5,501 nucleotides of DNA, taken from contig CAZUVM010000169.1 of NCBI GenBank assembly GCA_964623885.1, positions 1 to 5,501 of the forward strand, in the 5' to 3' direction. The notes beneath the pieces were generated by a model. It did no database searches, was not told the origin of the DNA, and saw nothing but the letters and a program-made list of their open reading frames with translations. A program made the translations under genes and the position numbers. Each line of letters opens with the position of its first letter. Position 1 is the first letter of the stretch. The DNA comes from CAZUVM01 sp964623885. Lineage in GTDB: Bacteria > Verrucomicrobiota > Verrucomicrobiia > Limisphaerales > UBA8199. Shown here one piece after another: positions 1 to 5,501 of this stretch.

Positions 1-1
1 A

Positions 2-30
2 TTTAATGCGCCGTTAATCCTGCGTTAATG
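2..30 (+). promoter_or_regulatory. Triple 11-bp direct repeat, putative PhoB/OmpR-type regulator site (site A)
   Basis: Three copies of a TTAAT core start at 3, 14 and 25, exactly 11 bp apart: TTAATG, TTAATC, TTAATG. The separating 5-mers are CGCCG and CTGCG. The site lies 113 bp upstream of the ATG of the 89-aa gene and points toward it. An 11-bp direct-repeat period, about one helical turn, is typical of winged-helix response regulators of the OmpR/PhoB family, and the core resembles the TTAACA-like repeats bound by Bacillus PhoP. A near-identical array lies at 3073-3101 on the other strand. The repeat is seen directly; the regulator identity is inferred. I see no convincing -10 hexamer downstream; TAATCA at 52-57 is only a weak candidate. 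Confidence 0.5.
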
Positions 31-143
31 AGCCGGTGGCACACTGACACGTAATCAGGAAGCGCCGCGGAAGTGATCCCGCGACTGAGAGCAACGGCTA
101 ACCTGCGAGTGTTATCTGTGGATTAAAAGATGGAGCCGGAAAC

Positions 144-413
144 ATGGAAAGCGATGAAATCTCGGTGACCGAATTGTCAGATGGTATTTGCCCGCTCTGT
201 TCTCAGGTATTTCCGATACCCGAGCTTCACACGCATATCGGTTCGGAGGACCCGCGTTTAAGACGGAACACGATTGTTGTGATACAGGCCTATCACAAGG
301 GATGGGTGGAGGCACATGGGGCCTGTGAAGCCTGTTGGAAGAGTTTCCGCGACGCGGGGCGAATCATGGACCTGCTAAGGCAATCCCAACCGCCGAAAGC
401 AGGGGTCCAATAG
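144..413 (+). CDS. Small hypothetical protein with two CxxC motifs, possible zinc-binding fold
   Basis: This is an 89-residue protein that I cannot assign to a named family. The ATG at 144 follows a good ribosome binding site, GGAG at 132-135, with 8 nt of spacing. Residues 16-19 are CPLC, followed by H29 and H31, giving a C-x2-C-x9-H-x-H arrangement. A second pair, CEAC at 61-64, is preceded by H51 and H58. Four Cys and several His in such a short soluble protein suggest one or two zinc sites of the zinc-ribbon or treble-clef kind, but that is inference. There is no signal peptide or membrane segment, so it is probably cytoplasmic. It is the only plus-strand gene in the window and converges on the Gly/His-rich protein gene with a 37-bp gap. 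Site A (2-30) lies upstream and may control it. A DNA- or protein-binding role is possible but unproven. Confidence 0.8.
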   Translation: MESDEISVTELSDGICPLCSQVFPIPELHTHIGSEDPRLRRNTIVVIQAYHKGWVEAHGACEACWKSFRDAGRIMDLLRQSQPPKAGVQ

Positions 414-450
414 AGGAGCCCCGCGTCCGGTTAATGCTTTCAGGGCTGGT

Positions 451-2241
451 CTAACGGCGCCCACCGCCGAACCCACCTCCGTGACTTGCTCCGCCCCCGA
501 ACCCGCCACTATGAAAGCCGCCACCGCCAATGCTTCCGCCGTGAAACCCGCCACCGCCGATGGCTCCGCCATGAAAGCCGCCGCCTTGAACTCCGATACT
601 GCCACGGCTAAATCCTCCGCCAAACGAACTGGGCCCGTGGAATCCACCGAAGCTGCCGCCACCAAAGGATCTCGGCGCTGCTGCTGTGGCGCCACCGCGC
701 CACCCGCCATAACTCCCAAAAGAGCGCGAGCTGGGCATCGAGTATCGCGGCGCTGTGTAGCTGGGGGCGCGATAGATCGGCGCCGCCCAACTGCTGCGTG
801 GCACCGGCGTATAGGCCGAACCGCCACGGGGAAGGGCATATGAACGCACTGTGTAATTCTGCGGGACAGAGGGACTGTTGACTGCGGGCGTTCCGTGGTA
901 GCCGCCAATATAACCATTCCAGGTCCTTCCTGTGAGTGCCGGCGCTACCGTTGCGCGGCTTCCAGAAGTCCAGCCTCCGGTCCGGGGTATTGCATTTCCG
1001 CCGGCGTTAGCTAACCCAGCAAAAGGCGAGGGCCTGCCAAAGCCGGTGCTCGACCGAGTGCCAGTAATATTTGGTTGCGTCGCCAAGGCATTGCGCTGTC
1101 CTGTGCCGTTCCACCAACGGGCGGCAGGTGCGCCAGGCATGCCTGGAGTTCCGACTGCACCAGTTGCTGAGCCCGCTCTTGCCCATCGCGTTGCCGACGC
1201 ACTCGGCCTTGCCTGCGTCCCAAAGAAAGTGTTCCGGCCATGTCCATTATGCCAGACGCCGGGGTCGTGCGCAAAACCGCCATGTCCAAAAGCTGCGCCT
1301 CGTCCAAACTCGCCATGCCCGAAGCGCCCGTCCTGATCAAAGAAGTGGTGATGGTGGAAGTCATCGAAGTCTCCAAACGCAAACGAGGCTCCAAACGGAA
1401 AGAACGACGAGCCGCCCCAGAATCCACATGGCTCCCACCAACACCAGGGCGCAGGCGCTACCCAGCCTGGACCCCAGTCATTGCAGTAACTCGGGCCCCA
1501 ATCCAGGTAAGCGCCAGAGTAATCAGGCGCGTAGCCGTAATCGGGGCTGTAAACGGGTGCTACTGGGGCGGTATATCCCAGGGGAGCCGTCTCGTAAGAC
1601 CCGAGGTCCGGAGTGACCACCGCTTGCGGCATGGACGTGTTTTGCGGTGCCGGGTTGGCCGGCAACTGAGCTGCCGGCGCGGTGCTCGTTTCTGTTTGAT
1701 AAGCTTTCTGCGCCGTTGAATACGCCTCCACGAAATCGGGGCGTTGGGCCAGCAACTGACGAATTCTGGCTAATCCTGCCTTGGCATTATCTGAAAGCGT
1801 CGATTGGTCCGACTTCAGATCGTACCAGGCAACCAGTTCACCCGCCGTATGCTGAACGAACTTGTTGTCCGGAGCATATTGGCCCGCCTGGTTAATTGCG
1901 GCAATTGCCTCCGGCATCTGCGCCCGCCGTGCGTCGACGTAAGCGACTACTCCCCATCCCAGACCGTTATCGCTTTGGAGGGTGGTCAACGTCTGCGCCT
2001 GGTGATAGGCCATTTCGGGCAAACCCAAATCCACCATGCGCGAGACATACGCATTGTACAGCTCCGGGTTGTTTCGTTCCTGCGACAAGGCGTTCGCGTA
2101 GGCCGATATAACTGCCGAGGGGTCAGGGGCCTGTTGAATGGCCAGGATCGCCGTGTCTGCAGGTGCGACGGGCGCCGCCCATCCGCTGTTTGCCGTCCCC
2201 CAGGCCAGCGCGCACACCAATAATTTTGTCAAAGATTTCAT
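451..2241 (-). CDS. Exported TPR-like protein with Trp/Cys-rich core and Gly/His-rich C-terminal repeats
   Basis: This is a 596-residue predicted exported protein of unknown function. Residues 1-22 (MKSLTKLLVCALAWGTANSGWA) form a signal peptide, with likely cleavage before Ala23. Residues about 40-185 are Ala-rich helical repeats with TPR-like spacing (NPELYNAYVSRMVDLG, APDNKFVQHTAGEL, RPDFVEAYSTAQKAY). Residues about 220-245 are Tyr/Pro-rich. Residues 245-283 are dense in Trp and aromatics, with Cys at 253, 267 and 272. A HHHH run sits at 296-299, followed by Gly/His/Phe-rich sequence. From about 515 to the end the chain is low complexity, dominated by GGGFHGG units. An upstream in-frame GTG at 2262 would add 7 residues. 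The ATG at 2241 is preferred because AAGAAAGG at 2251-2258 sits 9 nt upstream and the signal peptide begins there. The TPR part suggests protein contacts and the His/Gly tail suggests metal or surface binding; both are inferences. It lies 188 bp downstream of the lipoprotein gene in the same direction. Confidence 0.85.
   Translation of the reverse strand: MKSLTKLLVCALAWGTANSGWAAPVAPADTAILAIQQAPDPSAVISAYANALSQERNNPELYNAYVSRMVDLGLPEMAYHQAQTLTTLQSDNGLGWGVVAYVDARRAQMPEAIAAINQAGQYAPDNKFVQHTAGELVAWYDLKSDQSTLSDNAKAGLARIRQLLAQRPDFVEAYSTAQKAYQTETSTAPAAQLPANPAPQNTSMPQAVVTPDLGSYETAPLGYTAPVAPVYSPDYGYAPDYSGAYLDWGPSYCNDWGPGWVAPAPWCWWEPCGFWGGSSFFPFGASFAFGDFDDFHHHHFFDQDGRFGHGEFGRGAAFGHGGFAHDPGVWHNGHGRNTFFGTQARPSASATRWARAGSATGAVGTPGMPGAPAARWWNGTGQRNALATQPNITGTRSSTGFGRPSPFAGLANAGGNAIPRTGGWTSGSRATVAPALTGRTWNGYIGGYHGTPAVNSPSVPQNYTVRSYALPRGGSAYTPVPRSSWAAPIYRAPSYTAPRYSMPSSRSFGSYGGWRGGATAAAPRSFGGGSFGGFHGPSSFGGGFSRGSIGVQGGGFHGGAIGGGGFHGGSIGGGGFHSGGFGGGASHGGGFGGGRR
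511..583 (-). repeat. 30-bp tandem repeat encoding Gly/Phe/His-rich units
   Basis: Two full 30-bp units (511-540 and 541-570) and a partial third (from 571) are nearly identical. They encode successive GGGFHGG(S/A)IG decapeptides near the C-terminus of the exported protein. Flanking sequence carries more diverged versions of the same motif (FHGP, FHSGG, SHGGG). The length is a multiple of three, so gain or loss of units by slippage would keep the frame. Confidence 0.8.
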
Positions 2242-2429
2242 GTCTGCCCGCCTTTCTTTCACGTACTCAGGAGTTATGTCTTTTCATCATTAATTAGACG
2301 ATCCCCATTATGGGCACTTCATTTCTGAATGAATTTTAATTTCCTGGTTGGGGAGCCTCATTCCGTCCAGCGAAAAGTGAATGTCGTGATTCTGAAGTTC
2401 ATATTTGAGCTGCTTTGCGTCTCCGGCAA
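2242..2429. other. Intergenic region between lipoprotein and Gly/His-rich protein genes
   Basis: This 188-bp gap holds two short inverted repeats. TTCATT-TCTG-AATGAA lies at 2318-2333 and CCCAT-T-ATGGG at 2304-2314. Neither has a T-tract, so neither looks like an intrinsic terminator; they could be operators. On the minus strand, CATAAT (2307-2312) could be a -10 element, but no good -35 is found at 16-18 bp. A minus-strand frame ending at the TAA at 2308-2310 translates into protein-like text (…YELQNHDIHFSLDG…) yet has no ATG, GTG or TTG start near a ribosome binding site. It may be a gene remnant or chance. Confidence 0.4.
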
Positions 2430-2930
2430 TTAACCGCCCGATTGAGCGCGCCAGCCCACGGGGTTTCCATTGGGCTCGTGGACAAGCTCGTTGCGTCCCG
2501 CGGTTGAGGGCGGGTGCCAGCGGTCATCCAAGTGAACGTTTGTCGTGACTCCCGGTTCGATTAACACTGGGACCTGCGCCTCCAGATAGTCCTTCCCACT
2601 CGCCGCTACGATGTAATGCCCCGGAGGTAAAGCGATTCGAGCCGGAGATGAGTCGTATTCGCCATCAAAATTGCCCACGTGCCTCAGCAACTTTCCCTGA
2701 TCGTTACGGACTTCGTAATCGGTATGCTGATAATAGCTGGGGTTGGCACCGTCGCCGACCCCTTCCCTAATCTCCTCGCGCGCCGAATAGACGCGCAGGT
2801 ATCCCTCGCCTGATGCCTTATGGCCGATCCGAAAAGGGGCGGGGCCCACCACGTCCGAAACAACCACTGGTGAGGCGCAAGAGGCTAGTAATGAGATTAC
2901 ACCTAACAGCAAACAGACAGAACGGTTCAC
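2430..2930 (-). CDS. Small lipoprotein with β-rich carboxypeptidase-regulatory/PEGA-like domain, unknown function
   Basis: This is a 166-residue predicted lipoprotein. The N-terminus MNRSVCLLLGVISLLASC gives a lipobox L15-A16-S17-C18. Ala follows the Cys and there is no Asp at +2, so by the usual Gram-negative rule it would go to the outer membrane. The body (about 40-137) reads as short β-strands: GYLRVYSA at 43-50, YEVRNDQGKLLRHVGN at 72-87, then ARIALPPGHYIVAASGKDY and VPVLIEPGVTTNVHLDD. The ALPPGHY / EPG-TTNVHL pattern is typical of compact β-sandwich repeats of the PEGA or carboxypeptidase-regulatory type. The tail has a PNGNPVGWRA motif at 153-162. The start is GTG at 2930, supported by AAAGGAAG at 2934-2941 with 5 nt spacing after AGGA and by the fit of the signal peptide. 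Site B lies 142 bp upstream in the same orientation. The function is unknown; an envelope or cell-surface role is inferred from the signal alone. Confidence 0.85.
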   Translation of the reverse strand: MNRSVCLLLGVISLLASCASPVVVSDVVGPAPFRIGHKASGEGYLRVYSAREEIREGVGDGANPSYYQHTDYEVRNDQGKLLRHVGNFDGEYDSSPARIALPPGHYIVAASGKDYLEAQVPVLIEPGVTTNVHLDDRWHPPSTAGRNELVHEPNGNPVGWRAQSGG

Positions 2931-3072
2931 AAACTTCCTTTCTCTTATCTAAACAGATTGAGGGCGATTCTTTCGCCAGAATATTGGACGACCTTCGGCT
3001 GGTATAGCGCGGCTTCCCGTCGTCCGCTTGCGATCTGAATAGTGCCGCCATGACACTTAACTAACACAGGAT

Positions 3073-3101
3073 CATTAACAGAAGATTACGGTAACATTAA
3101 A
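3073..3101 (-). promoter_or_regulatory. Triple 11-bp direct repeat, putative PhoB/OmpR-type regulator site (site B)
   Basis: Read on the minus strand, cores begin at 3100, 3089 and 3078, again 11 bp apart: TTAATG, GTAATC, TTAATG. The core matches site A (2-30) at 17 of 18 positions, in the same order, with the same 5-nt spacers in length but not in sequence. Both sites also share a T just before the first core. The site faces the lipoprotein gene, 142 bp upstream of its GTG, and sits beyond the htrA terminator, so it belongs to the lipoprotein's promoter region. I read it as a response-regulator binding array. Candidate -10 elements nearer the gene, such as TATTCA around 3036-3041, are weak. 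Confidence 0.5.
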
Positions 3102-3121
3102 ATCCGGCCGTGAATGACACT

Positions 3122-3167
3122 GAACAAAAGAAAACCCTCTCGCGGCTAACGAAGCCGCGGGAGGGTT
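3122..3167 (-). terminator. Strong intrinsic terminator of the htrA transcript
   Basis: A 14-bp stem pairs 3133-3146 with 3154-3167 across a 7-nt loop (3147-3153). It has one G-T wobble at 3140/3160, and the inner half is CGCGGC/GCCGCG. On the minus strand the stem is followed by a T-rich run (TTCTTTTGTTC, 3132 down to 3122). It starts 21 bp past the htrA stop codon. The plus-strand side lacks a T-tract, so it acts for the minus strand. It separates htrA from the lipoprotein gene. Confidence 0.9.
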
Positions 3168-3187
3168 GCCGTGTCGGTGAACCGCGA

Positions 3188-4690
<1,503 letters not shown>

Positions 4691-4695
4691 TTTTT

Positions 4696-4700
4696 CCTCC
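4696..4700 (-). promoter_or_regulatory. Consensus ribosome binding site of htrA
   Basis: The minus strand reads GGAGG, then five A residues, then ATG. This perfect anti-16S match decides the start at 4690 over two in-frame codons further upstream. Confidence 0.9.
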
Positions 4701-4826
4701 ATTTTCTTCAACTCACTTGGTGTCTAACTTTCTTAATCAATAATCCCCTACCGTCATGACAGGAGCCTTTCTATAGAATTACAGGTTTGTCAGAAGTGCC
4801 GGAGCGGAAGGTCCGGAATTGCAGTC

Positions 4827-4844
4827 AGGTCAGGTTTGTGACCT
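4827..4844. repeat. Inverted repeat AGGTCA-N6-TGACCT at the end of the HPr gene
   Basis: Perfect 6-bp arms (4827-4832 and 4839-4844) flank a 6-bp centre, and the repeat touches the last base of the HPr stop codon. There is no T-tract on the minus strand after it, so it is a poor terminator. It could be a small mRNA hairpin or an operator for htrA, whose start lies 136 bp downstream. A second weak hairpin, CCGGA-N8-TCCGG, lies at 4799-4816. I find no convincing -35/-10 pair for htrA in the 153-bp gap; TATAGA around 4771-4776 is the best but has a poor -35. Confidence 0.4.
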
Positions 4845-5164
4845 CAATACGTTTCCTGAGTCCGGTCACCCGGCGAAGGCTGATTTCCTTTTTTCGTGAG
4901 GGCGGCTTCGTCGTCGTTCTGGAAAAAGATCTCGGCGGCGCGAAGAGCTGATTCCTCATCCGTGCCCGAGGCCTGAATCTCGAGTTGCGTGTTGAAGCTT
5001 GCTGCCAGCATGAGGATGCTCAGGATGTTGCGCGCGTTTGCTGCGCGATTCCCTGCACGCAACCTTACGCGGCACTGAAATCGCTTGAAGAGTTGAACCA
5101 CGCCGGCCGCCGGGCGAGCGTGAAGACCTCGGGGGAAGCGCACCGTCACCCGAGTCGTTTTCAT
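4844..5164 (-). CDS. ptsH: HPr family phosphocarrier protein lacking the regulatory Ser46
   Basis: This is a 106-residue cytoplasmic HPr-like protein, which in the PTS takes phosphate from enzyme I on a histidine and passes it to EIIA proteins. The active-site motif GLHARPA places His15, Arg17 and Pro18 exactly where the family has them when the ATG at 5164 is used, and this supports that start. The ribosome binding site is weak: GGAG at 5178-5181 is 13 nt away. The frame stays open upstream to 5272, but that extension is non-conserved in character and would overlap the preceding gene. Around the regulatory site the protein reads ANARNILSILMLAAS, with Asn (AAC) at position 46 instead of the Ser phosphorylated by HPr kinase. 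The fold appears complete by about residue 85; a further 20 hydrophilic residues form a tail not usual in HPr. It lies 95 bp after the kinase-like gene. The role may be regulatory (PTS-Ntr-like) rather than sugar transport; no PTS transport gene is visible here. Confidence 0.9.
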   Translation of the reverse strand: MKTTRVTVRFPRGLHARPAAGVVQLFKRFQCRVRLRAGNRAANARNILSILMLAASFNTQLEIQASGTDEESALRAAEIFFQNDDEAALTKKGNQPSPGDRTQETY

Positions 5165-5185
5165 GATCGCAATCTTGCTCCAGCG

Positions 5186-5194
5186 ATTATAACA
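5186..5194 (-). promoter_or_regulatory. Possible extended -10 promoter element upstream of the HPr gene
   Basis: The minus strand reads TGT-TATAAT, a perfect -10 hexamer with the TGn extension. The -35 position at 17 bp is CAACCA, a poor match, which extended -10 promoters can tolerate. Transcription would start near 5179, leaving a leader of only about 15 nt that would clip the weak GGAG. The element may therefore be fortuitous, and the HPr gene may instead be co-transcribed with the gene upstream. Confidence 0.35.
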
Positions 5195-5259
5195 CCGGGT
5201 CCAGGATATGGTTGCCCTAGGCGACCCAGCGGGAAGATCAGCATGCGCCCGCAACTGGG

Positions 5260-5501
5260 TTATCGCAACCAACCCGCCGGTGTAGTCGGGATCGATTGCG
5301 TGCTGTACTCCCGGGCCCGTATTTTGTTGAGAGCGGTGCCGGCAATCAGGTGCACGGTTTCCTCGTCCGAAAAGCGGTCGGTATTGATCGTCAAATGGTA
5401 GAGTAGCGGTTCGGAGAGCTGCTGGCAGAAATACCGCTTGAGGTACCGCTGGCGGCCGCGGTCCTGCCGATGGATGAAGGCCAAGGCTTCTTTGGGGCCA
5501 A
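5260..5501 (-). CDS. Cytidylate kinase-like family protein, C-terminal part (cut by window edge)
   Basis: Only the last 79 residues and the TAA stop lie in the window; the N-terminus with the P-loop is beyond position 5501. The visible part begins GPKEALAFIHRQDRGRQRYLKRYF, an Arg-rich segment like the LID region of CMP kinase-like P-loop proteins. It is followed by PLLYHLTINTDRFSDEETVHLI, which matches the Y-(D/H)-L-xINT-(D)R-xSxEE pattern near the end of the cytidylate kinase-like (AAA_26/Cytidylate_kin2) family. Members resemble CMP kinase, but their true substrate is often unproven, so I do not call it cmk. It is upstream of and co-directional with the HPr gene, with a 95-bp gap. The frame continues to the window edge without a start, so the gene is partial here, not broken. 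Confidence 0.75.
   Translation of the reverse strand, partial: GPKEALAFIHRQDRGRQRYLKRYFCQQLSEPLLYHLTINTDRFSDEETVHLIAGTALNKIRAREYSTQSIPTTPAGWLR

Noticed and set aside
414..450. Possible bidirectional terminator between the convergent genes
   Set aside because: Only 5-bp arms (417-421 and 443-447) around a 21-nt loop and no T-tract; too weak to call.
375..917. Minus-strand open frame of about 180 codons overlapping the Gly/His-rich gene
   Set aside because: It is a frame-shifted reading of the GC-rich, repetitive 3' end of the exported protein; Ala/Val/Arg-rich low-complexity text without a start context.
1133..1146. Perfect 14-bp palindrome CCAGGCATGCCTGG
   Set aside because: It lies inside coding sequence for a Pro/Gly stretch (PGMPGA), where the codons explain it; there is no sign of an operator.
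932..1719. Several plus-strand open frames opposite the Gly/His-rich gene
   Set aside because: They are Pro/Arg/Ser-rich antisense shadows expected from a GC-rich repetitive gene; none shows a domain.
2818..3051. Minus-strand 77-codon frame starting upstream of the lipoprotein gene
   Set aside because: It overlaps the lipoprotein start in another frame and gives no coherent protein. The lipoprotein has a clear lipobox and ribosome binding site.
4753..4760. GTCATGAC palindrome upstream of htrA, resembling a half Pho-box word
   Set aside because: It is a single 8-bp palindrome with no 11-bp partner; expected by chance.

Overview
The window looks like a chromosomal segment of a free-living, Gram-negative-type bacterium, most likely from the Verrucomicrobiota (a soil, Pedosphaera-like lineage) or a related group. 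That guess rests on recognising the style of the genes: a cytidylate kinase-like gene beside an HPr gene, a small lipoprotein ending in a PNGNPVGWRA-type motif, and an exported TPR plus Gly/His-rich protein. It is not based on a marker gene. I see no phage, transposon, CRISPR, rRNA or tRNA signal.

Layout: one short plus-strand gene (144-413) encodes an 89-residue protein with paired CxxC motifs. It converges on a run of minus-strand genes filling the rest of the window. Read in their direction of transcription (right to left) these are: the 3' end of a cytidylate kinase-like gene (5260-5501, cut by the window edge); an HPr phosphocarrier gene (4844-5164); a Do/HtrA periplasmic serine protease (3188-4690) closed by a strong intrinsic terminator (3122-3167); a small lipoprotein (2430-2930); and an exported TPR plus Gly/His-rich protein (451-2241).

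Functionally there are two blocks. The right block joins small-molecule or regulatory phosphotransfer (kinase-like protein, HPr) with envelope protein quality control (HtrA), although HtrA probably has its own transcription signals in the 153-bp gap. The left block is two exported proteins of unknown role, plus the small cysteine-pair protein on the other strand.

The most notable signal is regulatory. Two sites, one at 2-30 (plus strand) and one at 3073-3101 (minus strand), carry the same three-fold 11-bp direct repeat, TTAATG / KTAATC / TTAATG. Each is oriented toward the gene it precedes: the 89-aa protein and the lipoprotein. This is the architecture bound by PhoB/OmpR-family response regulators and suggests that the two genes share a regulon. 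The second notable point is that the HPr has the catalytic His15 but Asn in place of the regulatory Ser46. I found no clear new defence or mobile system.
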